64,000 nt of DNA from Pseudomonadota bacterium (GTDB taxonomy: Bacteria > Pseudomonadota > Gammaproteobacteria > Xanthomonadales > Rhodanobacteraceae). Of this stretch, positions 1 through 8,456 are shown piece after piece (position 1 is the stretch's first letter; each line of letters begins with the position of its first letter). The notes under the pieces were generated by a model, which had not been told where the DNA came from, did no database searches, and was given only the letters and a program-made list of their open reading frames with translations. Location: the NCBI GenBank assembly GCA_023388255.1, contig JAEWGO010000002.1:372001-436000 (forward strand). The letters run 5' to 3'. Made by a program: the position numbers and the translations under genes.

Positions 1-102
1 GTTCGGCGTCTGCAATTCGATCACGGTTCCGGCGGCTTGGGCGAGGCTGCCGGCCGATGCGAGAGCGACCGCGAGCGCCGCGGCAATCGGGGAAATACGC
101 AT
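1..102 (-). CDS. Exported protein of unknown function, N-terminal fragment
   Basis: Only the first 34 codons lie inside the window; the rest runs off the left edge. The start is the ATG read from position 102, preceded on the minus strand by a clear AGGAG seven bases upstream. The product begins MRISPIAAALAVALASAGSL and continues to AQAAG, a typical Sec signal peptide with a probable cleavage after AQA. It is divergent from the TonB receptor gene, with 456 bases between the two starts. The mature protein cannot be identified from the 11 residues seen. Confidence 0.75.
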   Translation of the reverse strand, partial: MRISPIAAALAVALASAGSLAQAAGTVIELQTPN

Positions 103-558
103 GGTGACTCCTGGAAATGTAAGTGAACGGACGGAATCTGCGGGGTTCGGCGAGCGCGCTTTTCCCCGCGTCGCCACCGCCCGACCGTAGCGTGCTTGCC
201 CTATCAATGGACTCTCGCGTCATTCGCGCACCATTCGCGCTGCATTCGCGCCATGTTCTTTCCGCCCTGAACAATGGCTTGGCGAAGCCCTCCGAAACGT
301 GGCCCGGCCCAATTGCTGCGGAGTGGCCCGCATATGCGTGAGCCTACCGGAAGCGCCGGCGCGGCAGCCGGGCCGGCCTCCTCCCGGCATCCCCCGCCCA
401 CCGGATGGCGCCCGACGTCCACTTCACCAAACGCCGCACCGCGCTGGCCCGGTGCGTCAGTCGGTCACTGTCGCGGTATCTGCCCCTGCCTGAGACTGCG
501 CGAGCCGGCGCCGCGGCCACATTCGCCGCGCCGCGTTCCGCCGCCGACAGGGACACCA
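103..558. other. Divergent intergenic region
   Basis: This 456-base stretch separates the leftward exported-protein gene from the rightward TonB receptor gene. Open frames run through it in several phases but have arginine- and proline-rich shadow composition, so I see no gene. The one structured element is a set of three tandem 11-base repeats at 221-251, listed separately. I could not find a good sigma-70 promoter or a convincing Fur box by eye. Confidence 0.5.
221..251. promoter_or_regulatory. Three tandem 11-bp direct repeats (CATTCGCGC)
   Basis: CATTCGCGC occurs at 221-229, 232-240 and 243-251, each copy separated by two variable bases, giving an exact 11-base period close to one helical turn. 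The array sits in the middle of the divergent region, about 120 bases from the leftward start and 310 bases from the TonB receptor start. Helically phased direct repeats usually bind a multimeric regulator. That role is inferred; the regulator is unknown. Confidence 0.45.
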
Positions 559-2802
559 ATGCTGCGCTTCCATTTCCTCGCCGCCGCGCTGGCGGCGCCG
601 TTCGCTGCGCCTGCCGAGGAGGCGCCTGCGGTTGATCTCGACCGCGTCGTCGTCACAGCGACGGCTGCCAGCGAGGTTCCGCCGGATACACCTGCCCCGG
701 CCTTCGGCACCGACGCCACCGCAATCGATGCGTTCAACGCAAGCACGGCGGACGACGCGCTGAAATACGCACCGAACCTCGCCGTGCGGCGCCGCTTCGT
801 CGGCGACGACAACGCGATCGTGGCTGTCCGCAGTACCAGTTCGCGACAGTCGGCGCGCACGCTGGTCTACGCGGACGGCCTGCTGCTCAGCAACCTGCTC
901 GGCTCGGATTTCGGCTTCGCGCCGCGCTGGTCGGTCGTCGCGCCGGCCGAGATCGAGCGCGTCGACGTGCTGTACGGCCCCTACTCCGCCGCACTGCCGG
1001 GCAACTCGCTCGGCGCGAGCGTGCTGATCCGCACACGCATGCCGACGCAGTTCGAAGCCGATGCGTCCGCACAATGGATGCAGCAGGACTTCGACCTGTT
1101 CGGCACGCGCGGCAGCTACGGTGGGTCGCGGCAAAGCGCCTTCGTCGGCGACCGCAGCGGCACGTGGTCGTATCTCGCCAGCGTCAATCGCCTGCGCAAC
1201 ACCGCCCAGCCGCTGAGCTTCTACACGACTGCGCAATCGACCACGCCGGCCAGCACGGGCGACGTCGCAGTCACCGGCGCTTCGCCGTATGTCGACCAGT
1301 TCGGTCGGCCCGGCTTCGCGCTCGGCATCAACGGCGAAGGCGAGACGCGCATCGACAGCACGCAATTCAAGCTCAAGCTCGCCTACGACTTCAGCCCCGC
1401 GACGCGGCTTGCGCTGACGATGGTCGACTGGACGCAGGATTGGAGCAACCGCACCGCCAGCACCCTGCGCGACGCGCAGGGCCGTGTCGTCGACAGTGGC
1501 GGCATCGCGATCGATGGCTGGCACTACGACTTGCCGGCGAACGCCTTCGCACCCGGCGATGGCGAAGGCGAGCGACGCCTGTACGGACTGTCATTGTCCA
1601 CACGCGGCAGCAACGGCTGGAGCTATACGGCCACCGCGTCGCTGTTCGACGTCGCACGCGACATCGCCGCGACATCACTGGGTGCCGGCGACGGCCCCGG
1701 CCAGGTCAGTTACGGCGACGGCAGTGGCTGGCGCACGTTCGACCTGCGCGCCGATCGGCGTTCCGACGGCACGCATGCCGTGGCGTTCGGCTACCACTTC
1801 GACCGCTACGCGCTCGCCAGCACGACCTTCGACGCCGACGGCTGGCGCGCGCGTACGCTATCCGCATTCAACAATGCGTTCGCCGGCACGACGCAGACGC
1901 AGGCGGCGTATGTGCAGGACGCGTGGCGCTTCGCGCCGCAGTGGAAGCTCGTCGCCGGCCTGCGCTTTGAACGCTGGCGGGCTTTCGACGGCTTGCGCGC
2001 GCAGGGTGCGGCGCGCATCGACTATGCCGATCGCGCGAATGCGTACTGGTCGCCGAAGCTCGCGCTCGAACGAGAGTTCGACGATGGCTGGAGCGCGCGC
2101 CTGTCGCTCGCTCGCGCAGCGCGGCTGCCGACGGTGAGCGAGCTGTTCCAGGGCCGCATCACCGGTGGCGCACTGGTCAACAACGATCCGAACCTGAAGC
2201 CCGAGCGCGCGTTTTCGAAAGATTTCAGCATCGAACGCGCGCTGGATTCCGGCTCTCTGCGCTTCTCGCTGTACGAGGACGACGTGCGCGATGCCTTGTT
2301 CAGCCAGACCAACACGACCGTGTTCCCGACCGTGACGAACATCCAGAACGTTGATCGCGTGCGTACGCGCGGAGAGGAAGTCGCGTGGGATTCGCGCGAC
2401 GTCGTCGCAGGCCTCGACCTCTCGCTCAGCGCCGCGCACAACGACGCACGCACGCTGGCCAACGCGAACAACCCAGCCAGTATCGGCAAGCGCTTCTACC
2501 GCATTCCCGAATGGCGCGCCGATGCGGTCGGCACGTATCGATTCGACGACGCGCTCGCGTTCACGCTCGCGGCACGGTATTCGGGGCGGCAGTACAACAC
2601 GCTCGACAACTCGGACATCCATCCCAATACGTTCGGCGGCACCAGTTCGTATCTCGTCGTCGATGCGAAACTCCGCATGCGCCTCGGAGCGCAAGCCGAA
2701 CTTTCCTTCGGTATCGACAACGCAACCGACCGGCGCTATTTCGTCTACCACCCGTATCCGGGACGCACGTTCTACGCCGAGGGCAAGGTGTCGTACCGAT
2801 GA
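559..2802 (+). CDS. TonB-dependent outer-membrane receptor
   Basis: The product is a 747-residue outer-membrane gated porin that would import a ligand using TonB/ExbBD energy. The ATG at 559 is chosen because it opens directly into a signal peptide (MLRFHFLAAALAAPFAAPAE); the longer upstream frame is arginine- and proline-rich and not protein-like. A plug domain follows, with VVVTATAAS as a TonB-box-like segment, then VERVDVLYGP-type plug residues (here EIERVDVLYGPYSAAL), and a long beta-barrel. The end FYAEGKVSYR lacks the usual terminal aromatic but has alternating barrel character. Its last codon overlaps the PepSY gene start by four bases (ATGA), so the two are translationally coupled. 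PepSY-TM partners of TonB receptors usually point to ferric siderophore use; the ligand here is unknown. Confidence 0.9.
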   Translation: MLRFHFLAAALAAPFAAPAEEAPAVDLDRVVVTATAASEVPPDTPAPAFGTDATAIDAFNASTADDALKYAPNLAVRRRFVGDDNAIVAVRSTSSRQSARTLVYADGLLLSNLLGSDFGFAPRWSVVAPAEIERVDVLYGPYSAALPGNSLGASVLIRTRMPTQFEADASAQWMQQDFDLFGTRGSYGGSRQSAFVGDRSGTWSYLASVNRLRNTAQPLSFYTTAQSTTPASTGDVAVTGASPYVDQFGRPGFALGINGEGETRIDSTQFKLKLAYDFSPATRLALTMVDWTQDWSNRTASTLRDAQGRVVDSGGIAIDGWHYDLPANAFAPGDGEGERRLYGLSLSTRGSNGWSYTATASLFDVARDIAATSLGAGDGPGQVSYGDGSGWRTFDLRADRRSDGTHAVAFGYHFDRYALASTTFDADGWRARTLSAFNNAFAGTTQTQAAYVQDAWRFAPQWKLVAGLRFERWRAFDGLRAQGAARIDYADRANAYWSPKLALEREFDDGWSARLSLARAARLPTVSELFQGRITGGALVNNDPNLKPERAFSKDFSIERALDSGSLRFSLYEDDVRDALFSQTNTTVFPTVTNIQNVDRVRTRGEEVAWDSRDVVAGLDLSLSAAHNDARTLANANNPASIGKRFYRIPEWRADAVGTYRFDDALAFTLAARYSGRQYNTLDNSDIHPNTFGGTSSYLVVDAKLRMRLGAQAELSFGIDNATDRRYFVYHPYPGRTFYAEGKVSYR

Positions 2803-3191
2803 CCGCCGCAAACCGAATCAGCGCGGAACGCGGACTCGATTACCGCACAGTCTGGCGCTGGCATTTCTATGCCGGTCTGATATGCATTCCCTTCGTGTTG
2901 TGGCTCGCCGCGACCGGCTCGATCTATCTGTTCAAGCCGCAGATCGAGCGCTGGCTCGATCGCCCGTACGATCATCTCGTGCTCGACGGCGCACGCGCAG
3001 CGCCATCGGCACAGGTCGCCGCCGCGCTCGCGGCGGTGCCGGGGTCGGTATTGAACGCATATGAATTGCCACCGTCACCGAACGCCGCGACGCGCGTGAT
3101 CGTGGGCAACGGCGAACGGCTCGTGCGCGTCTACGTGCACCCGCACACGCTGGCGATCCTCAACGTCACCGACGAAGACCACCGCCGATGA
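2799..3191 (+). CDS. PepSY-associated TM protein, N-terminal part
   Basis: This 130-residue product carries the first membrane helix and PepSY-like segment of a PepSY-TM protein, the inner-membrane family that often reduces ferric siderophores beside a TonB receptor. The start ATG overlaps the stop of the receptor gene. The segment WRWHFYAGLICIPFVLWLAA, followed by TGSIYLFKPQIERWLD, is the family's conserved first helix. The frame stops exactly where the second part starts (ATGA overlap at 3188-3191) in the -1 phase. Together the parts add to about 456 residues, the usual length of one continuous PepSY-TM protein. Either one A has been lost at the CGATGA junction, or the protein is genuinely made as two coupled halves. 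Confidence 0.75.
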   Translation: MTAANRISAERGLDYRTVWRWHFYAGLICIPFVLWLAATGSIYLFKPQIERWLDRPYDHLVLDGARAAPSAQVAAALAAVPGSVLNAYELPPSPNAATRVIVGNGERLVRVYVHPHTLAILNVTDEDHRR

Positions 3192-4168
3192 ACGTGATCT
3201 TCCGCCTGCACGGCGAGCTCATGCTCGGCGATCGCGGCTCGATGATCGTGGAACTGGCTGCGTCGTGGACGATCGTGATGCTGCTGACCGGCCTGTTCCT
3301 GTGGTGGCCACGCGGACACGGCGTCGCCGGCATCGTCTATCCGCGACTACGCAGCGGTGGCCGCGTGTTCTGGCGCGACCTGCATGCGGTTACCGGCCTG
3401 TGGGTATCCGTGTTCGCGCTGTTCCTGCTGGTCTCCGGCCTGCCGTGGGCGGCATCGTGGGGCAGCATGCTGAAGGAAGTCCGCAGCCTTGGCAGCGCGG
3501 TCGGCGTGCAGCAGGACTGGACCACCGGGCGCGCTTCCGAACTCGCCGAGCGCCGCGCGAGGAACGCGGCGGCGGCCGGCGAAGATGCGACGCATCACGC
3601 GCAGATGGATTCCGCGAAGGCGCACGACTACCGCGCGCTCGACCGCCTCGTACCACTGGTCGAGATGCAGCACCTCGCCGCGCCGGTGTTGCTCACGCCA
3701 CCCTCGCGCGCATCGGACATGTGGACCGCGCGTTCGGATACGCAGAACCGTCCGCTGCGCGCGAATCTCGTGCTCGATGCGGCGAGCGGCACAATCGTCG
3801 AGCGCACCGACTTCGCGCAACGCCCGCTGGTCGATCGCGTGGTCGGCATCGGCGTCGCCGCACACGAAGGTCAATTGTTTGGCTGGCCGAACCAGGCGCT
3901 CGGCGTATTCACCGCGCTTGGCCTGATCGTCGTGTCGTCGAGCGCGATCGTGCTGTGGTGGCGCCGGCGCCTGCGCGGCGTGCTCGGGGCGCCGCGTGCG
4001 TTTGCGCCATTGCACATGACTGCGCCGCTGCTCGGCGGCATCATCGCGCTGGCGCTGGGGCTGCCGCTGTTTGGCCTGTCGCTGCTGGCGATGCTGGCGC
4101 TCGAACGACTCGCCTTGCGGCGGTCTGCGAGAATCAGCCGTTTCCTCGGATTGCGCTCGGCCGCGTGA
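3188..4168 (+). CDS. PepSY-associated TM protein, C-terminal part
   Basis: This 326-residue product continues the preceding gene. It begins MNVIFRLHGELMLGDRGSMI, which matches the internal LHxxLxLGxxG region of PepSY-TM proteins rather than a natural N-terminus. It has further helices at about residues 18-40 (ASWTIVMLLTGLFLWWPRG), 70-90, 230-255 and 280-305. The conserved LTGLFLWWPRG segment and the histidines of LHGELM, LHAVTG and AAHEGQ are the likely haem or metal ligands of the family. It overlaps the upstream frame by four bases. It is followed by a 155-base gap before the RegB-like kinase. Confidence 0.75.
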   Translation: MNVIFRLHGELMLGDRGSMIVELAASWTIVMLLTGLFLWWPRGHGVAGIVYPRLRSGGRVFWRDLHAVTGLWVSVFALFLLVSGLPWAASWGSMLKEVRSLGSAVGVQQDWTTGRASELAERRARNAAAAGEDATHHAQMDSAKAHDYRALDRLVPLVEMQHLAAPVLLTPPSRASDMWTARSDTQNRPLRANLVLDAASGTIVERTDFAQRPLVDRVVGIGVAAHEGQLFGWPNQALGVFTALGLIVVSSSAIVLWWRRRLRGVLGAPRAFAPLHMTAPLLGGIIALALGLPLFGLSLLAMLALERLALRRSARISRFLGLRSAA

Positions 4169-4323
4169 CCTGCGGCTGTGCTCGCTGGTCGATTCCGCAT
4201 GATGCTGGCCCGAACACCACATGCCTCGCGAACGCGCGCGCCGCGAATGCAGGCAAGACTCCCGCCTACACGCATCCCACGCACATCCCGTCGATCATCG
4301 CTGACGCTACGATGCACATCGCC

Positions 4324-5562
4324 ATGACCGATCTGTCGCCGAATCTGCTGCGCAATCTCGTGATGCTGCGCTGGTTCGCGGTCGGCGGGCAGTCGATCGC
4401 GGTGCTGCTCGCCGTGCATGCGTTCGGGCTGCCGCTGCACACCGCGCCATTGTGGAGCGGCATCGGCGCATTGGCTGCGTTCAACCTGTGGGCGAACTGG
4501 CACGGCCGCCGGCTCGCGCACGTGGATGCGCGCGCGATCGTCGCGCACGTCGTCGTCGACATCGTCGTGCTGGCGTGGCTGATCGGCTGGAGCGGCGGCA
4601 TGATGAATCCGTTCGCGCCGCTGTTCCTGCTGCCGATCGCGCTGACCGCGGTCGCGCTGCCGACGCGCTGGGTCGTGCTGACCACGGCGCTGTGCGCACT
4701 CGGCTACGGACTTTCGGCATGTTTCGGCGCGCCATTGCCGCACGCACACGGCGCATTCGGCGATGCATTCAACCTGCACCTCGCCGGCATGGCTGTGATG
4801 TTCGCGATCTCCGCACTGGTGATTGCGTTCTTCCTGACCCGTCTTGCGCAGGCATTGCGCGAACGCGAACAGGAACTGGCGCGACTGCGCGAACAGTTCG
4901 CACGCAACGAAGGCATCCTCGCGCTGGCGACGCATGCGGCCGCGGTCGCGCACGAGCTGAACACGCCGCTGGCGACCTTGACCCTGATGCTCGAAGACGA
5001 ACTCGAGCAGGCGCCCGCGCATGCGACGCAGCGCGCGGACCTGCAGACGATGGCCGCGCTCGTCGACGCTTGCCGCGACCGCGTGCGCGAACTCGCGGCG
5101 CCGGCCGACCGCGCGCTCGCCGATCCGCGCCCGCTCGACGCCGCACTCGATTCCGTGGTCGAGCGCTGGCAACTGCTGCGCCCCGCGATCGACCTCGAAC
5201 GCAGCGGCAATCTCGCGGACGCGCCGATCACGCCGCTCGCGCCGGGCATCGGCCATTTGCTGGCGGCGCTGCTGAACAACGCCGCCGATGCCAGCGAGGC
5301 AGTCGGCGAACAGGGCGTTGCGCTGCACCTCGCGATCGACGGCGATGCGCTGGTCGGCTCGGTGCGCGACTACGGTACCGGGATTTCCGACGACGACGCC
5401 GACGGCGTGCTGTTCCACAGCAGCAAACCGGACGGACTCGGCGTCGGCCTGGCCTTGTCGCATGCGACGGTTGAACGCCTCGGCGGCGAGTTGTCGATGC
5501 AGGCGACGGACCGCGGCACGCGCGTGGCGTTCCGACTGCCGCTGCACGCGGAGCCGTCATGA
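4324..5562 (+). CDS. Redox-sensing histidine kinase, RegB/PrrB/ActS family
   Basis: This inner-membrane sensor kinase pairs with the next gene. The N-terminal 170 residues hold about six hydrophobic helices. Between two of them, at residues 91-97, is GGMMNPF, the GGxxNPF heptad of the RegB family that is known to bind quinone. The phospho-accepting histidine is H210 in AHELNTPLATL. C250 in DACRDRVREL sits in the position of the redox-active RegB cysteine. The catalytic part has the N box (LLNNAADASEA), YGTGI and a GLGVGLAL glycine box. ATG at 4324 is taken as the start; an in-frame ATG at 4312 is possible and neither has a strong ribosome site. The stop overlaps the regulator start by four bases. 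Family knowledge suggests control of respiration or redox genes. Confidence 0.88.
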   Translation: MTDLSPNLLRNLVMLRWFAVGGQSIAVLLAVHAFGLPLHTAPLWSGIGALAAFNLWANWHGRRLAHVDARAIVAHVVVDIVVLAWLIGWSGGMMNPFAPLFLLPIALTAVALPTRWVVLTTALCALGYGLSACFGAPLPHAHGAFGDAFNLHLAGMAVMFAISALVIAFFLTRLAQALREREQELARLREQFARNEGILALATHAAAVAHELNTPLATLTLMLEDELEQAPAHATQRADLQTMAALVDACRDRVRELAAPADRALADPRPLDAALDSVVERWQLLRPAIDLERSGNLADAPITPLAPGIGHLLAALLNNAADASEAVGEQGVALHLAIDGDALVGSVRDYGTGISDDDADGVLFHSSKPDGLGVGLALSHATVERLGGELSMQATDRGTRVAFRLPLHAEPS

Positions 5563-6104
5563 ACGGGTTGCTCGTCGACGACGACACGCTCTACGCGCAA
5601 ACGCTGCGGCGCTCGCTCGAACGCCGCGGTGTCGGCCTGCGCATCGCGCACGATGCTGCCACGGCGCTGGTGCTTGCACGCGAACAGCGCCCCGATTTCG
5701 TGCTGCTCGACCTCAAGCTCGGACCGGAATCCGGCCTTGGCCTGATCGAACCGCTGCGCGCACTCGGCGCCGACGTGCACATCGTGCTTGTGACCGGCTA
5801 TGCCAGCGTCGCCACCGCGGTCGAGGCGATCAAGCGCGGCGCGGACGACTATCTCGCCAAGCCCATCACCGCCGAGGCGCTGCTGCGCGTATTGCGCGGC
5901 GACGCCGGCGCGGTGCAGGCCGAGCCGACGATGACGCCGCTGGCACGGCTCGAATGGGAGCACATCCAGCAGGCGCTGAAGGAGACAGGCGGAAACATCG
6001 CCGCCGCCGCGCGCCTGCTCGGCATGCATCGGCGCTCGCTGCAACGCAAGCTCGGCAAGCGCCCGGGGCCGGAGCGCAACGCGGCCGACACGCTCGGCGA
6101 TTGA
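5559..6104 (+). CDS. Response regulator, RegA/PrrA/ActR family
   Basis: The product is a 181-residue DNA-binding response regulator. Its receiver domain (residues 1-115) has the acidic pocket DDD at 6-8, the phosphorylation site D51 in FVLLDLKLG, T/S and K residues in VTGYAS and LAKPI. The C-terminal 45 residues form a Fis-type helix-turn-helix, with EWEHIQQALKETGGNIAAAA and LGMHRRSLQRKL, the signature of the RegA/ActR/PrrA group. It overlaps the kinase gene by four bases, so both are made from one transcript. Targets are not visible; the TonB/PepSY operon immediately upstream is a plausible one by position. Confidence 0.9.
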   Translation: MNGLLVDDDTLYAQTLRRSLERRGVGLRIAHDAATALVLAREQRPDFVLLDLKLGPESGLGLIEPLRALGADVHIVLVTGYASVATAVEAIKRGADDYLAKPITAEALLRVLRGDAGAVQAEPTMTPLARLEWEHIQQALKETGGNIAAAARLLGMHRRSLQRKLGKRPGPERNAADTLGD

Positions 6105-6181
6105 GTTTCGCCGTGCCACCTCGCTTCGACGCGCGCGAACGGTTCGGCGTCGCGCGCGCCGCGGTGCCACACATGCTTGCG

Positions 6182-8311
6182 TCAGTCGTCAAAACCGTCA
6201 GCGAATACCGTGTCGCCGATGTCGAAGTGCACTGGAACGACCGTGCGCGGGTGCTGCGGGTCGTTGCTCGCGATACACAGCACGGCATCGTGGCGGCCGT
6301 TCGCGAGCGCGGACGGATCGAGCGTCACGTCGATCGACATGGCACTGTGCGCAGCAACATCACCCGAGGTCGTGCCCAGCGACAGCCACGGCACGTCGGA
6401 CGGCGACGCGCAGGCGTCGGGCTGTTCGACGGCGCGCACGAGCAATGAGTGGTAGTCGCCGAACCGGCCGATGATCGGGTCCCACGCACCGAGCGCACCT
6501 GGGTTGCCGCGCATCAGGTAACCCGAACCCGCATTCGGCGCGCCACTGACGTCGGCCGCAGCGAACACGACACCAGGATTGGTCGGGTCGAACTGGACGC
6601 CGATGTAGACGCTGCCCGAACCGACGCTGATGCCGAGGCCGGAGAGGTCGACGCGCACGAACGCTGCGGTCGCCGTCGTCGGGATGTCGGTCGCGACCGC
6701 GTCGACGACAGCAAGCAGGTTGCCCGGGCCGCCATCCCAATTGGTGTCGTCGTATACGACGAGCTGAAACGTCTGGCTCGCGCCCGGCTCGCTGGCGAGG
6801 AACGCGACGCACGCGCTGGTGAACGTCGCCGGATATGCGCTCGGCGTGAAGCGGTCGACGTAGCCAGCGATCGTGAACAGCCCCGAGCCGTCGCGGTAGC
6901 CGTCCTCCGGCGTACCGTCGTCATGCACGATGATGCCCGGCGTCGATGCGTCGCACCCTTCGGTCATCGCGCCGCGGACCGAGACGAAGTCGTGTCCATG
7001 CGCGCGCCAGCGATCGTTTGCGGCATCGTTGCCGCGCTGCTTGCGCAATGCGGGCGAGAGCGCAACCTGTGGCTGCGGTGCAATCGACGGGTGCGTCGCG
7101 GGCGCCTCGATCGCATCCCAGTCCAGCGTATGGTCGCCGTCATTGCGGATCTGCAACGGCATGCTGACCGGCGCGCCGCCCGGCTGCGCAGTCGCGGCGA
7201 CCGGCGAAGGAGTGACGGCGATCGTCGCCGGCAGCAACGCTGGCGCGACATTGAGATGTACGCCGGCCTCCGCGACATGGCGGGTCGGCGATGTGCGCGT
7301 CCATGCAATCGCGCTGGCCGGCGCCACCGACGGCGTGTTGTAGGAGTACTGGTTGCCGATCGACGCATCCGCGTTCTGCATGCCGACGGTCGCGCTGCCG
7401 CCCATGTCCCAGTCGGGATTGACCGCGTCGCCGAATATCGTGTTCGCATAGTGGAACTGCAGCGAACCGTCCTCGCCAAGCCAGGCTTGGAACACGGCCG
7501 GAGCGCCGCCGCTCTGGGAGAAGTGCGGCCGGATCCACTGCACGATCATGCGCCGGTTTGGCGCCGTGCCGTCGACCCGCCACCAGACGTTTCCGCTGCT
7601 GTCGGCGAGGTCGTCCCAGAACGGTGCGATGATCGCGCCGCCCATGAAGATGTCCGGTTCGTACGGCAATGGGTCATTGAAGGCGTAGCTGAAGCCGTCG
7701 AGCGTGCCGAGTACAACGGTGCCGTTGTTGCCGATCGTCAGCAGATTGCTCGCCCCGTCGTATAACGGGAAAGCGAACGGCAGCGTCACGCCGGCCACGC
7801 CATCGTCGCCGAGATCGAGCGGCGTGCCGGTGTCGACGATGTCGGCGAATGCGAACGGAATTGCCGTCGCGGCGTAGCCAGGTGGCTGGTCCTGCGCGGT
7901 CCAGGTCGCCATGTAGTCGCCCGAGTCGATCGTCGCGATCACCATGCGGTTGAACTGCATCGTGCCGCCCGGCGCGACGGCTTGGTGCATCAGCGAGAAC
8001 ACCGTGCCATCGACGCTATCGACGAGCGAATGATAGGCGAGTGTGTCGCCAGAGAGGTTGGTCAGCGTATAGCAGAAGTTGACCGCGTCACCCGCATGCA
8101 CATCGAGCTCGGTCGCGCTGCCGCATGCCGACGGATCGCCGGCGTCCAGCGCCACGCCGACGACGAGCGCGATGCCGGAACCGGCGGGCGTCGCCGAGCC
8201 GGCATGAATGTGGACAGCGTCTGCCGCGCAGACGGCGTCGGTTTGAAGCGTCGCGAGCAACAGGCAGGCGGACAGGAACAGTCGGATCGATGGGGGCTGA
8301 GGCAGGTTCAC
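6182..8311 (-). CDS. Secreted multidomain protein with C-terminal VFADGFDD motif
   Basis: The product is a 709-residue secreted protein that I cannot assign to an enzyme family. It starts at a GTG with GGTGAG upstream and opens with a signal peptide (residues about 1-28, LSACLLLATLQTDAVCAADA). Residues about 150-330 resemble a nidogen-like beta-sandwich (GNNGTVVLG, IIAPFWDDL, MIVQWIRPHF). After that come an Ig-like stretch starting TIAVTPSPVAATA and a second beta-rich domain with SSDPxxP-like repeats near the C-terminus (ASNDPQHPRTVVPVHFDI). The last residues, GDTVFADGFDD, match the short motif found at the ends of other secreted proteins in this window. Such domains are generally adhesive or structural. 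It faces away from the RegA gene, 77 bases downstream. Confidence 0.8.
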   Translation of the reverse strand: MNLPQPPSIRLFLSACLLLATLQTDAVCAADAVHIHAGSATPAGSGIALVVGVALDAGDPSACGSATELDVHAGDAVNFCYTLTNLSGDTLAYHSLVDSVDGTVFSLMHQAVAPGGTMQFNRMVIATIDSGDYMATWTAQDQPPGYAATAIPFAFADIVDTGTPLDLGDDGVAGVTLPFAFPLYDGASNLLTIGNNGTVVLGTLDGFSYAFNDPLPYEPDIFMGGAIIAPFWDDLADSSGNVWWRVDGTAPNRRMIVQWIRPHFSQSGGAPAVFQAWLGEDGSLQFHYANTIFGDAVNPDWDMGGSATVGMQNADASIGNQYSYNTPSVAPASAIAWTRTSPTRHVAEAGVHLNVAPALLPATIAVTPSPVAATAQPGGAPVSMPLQIRNDGDHTLDWDAIEAPATHPSIAPQPQVALSPALRKQRGNDAANDRWRAHGHDFVSVRGAMTEGCDASTPGIIVHDDGTPEDGYRDGSGLFTIAGYVDRFTPSAYPATFTSACVAFLASEPGASQTFQLVVYDDTNWDGGPGNLLAVVDAVATDIPTTATAAFVRVDLSGLGISVGSGSVYIGVQFDPTNPGVVFAAADVSGAPNAGSGYLMRGNPGALGAWDPIIGRFGDYHSLLVRAVEQPDACASPSDVPWLSLGTTSGDVAAHSAMSIDVTLDPSALANGRHDAVLCIASNDPQHPRTVVPVHFDIGDTVFADGFDD

Positions 8312-8456
8312 GGACGCTCACCAGTGGATTCGAGGGACGGGCTGGACGCGCTTCGAGACGCTCCTTGTACGACCGTAGCAGTCGTGGCGTAACTCGCATG
8401 AAAGCCCCGTCAACGCCGCGTGACACGCGCGTGACAATGGCGAAAACAACGCGATT

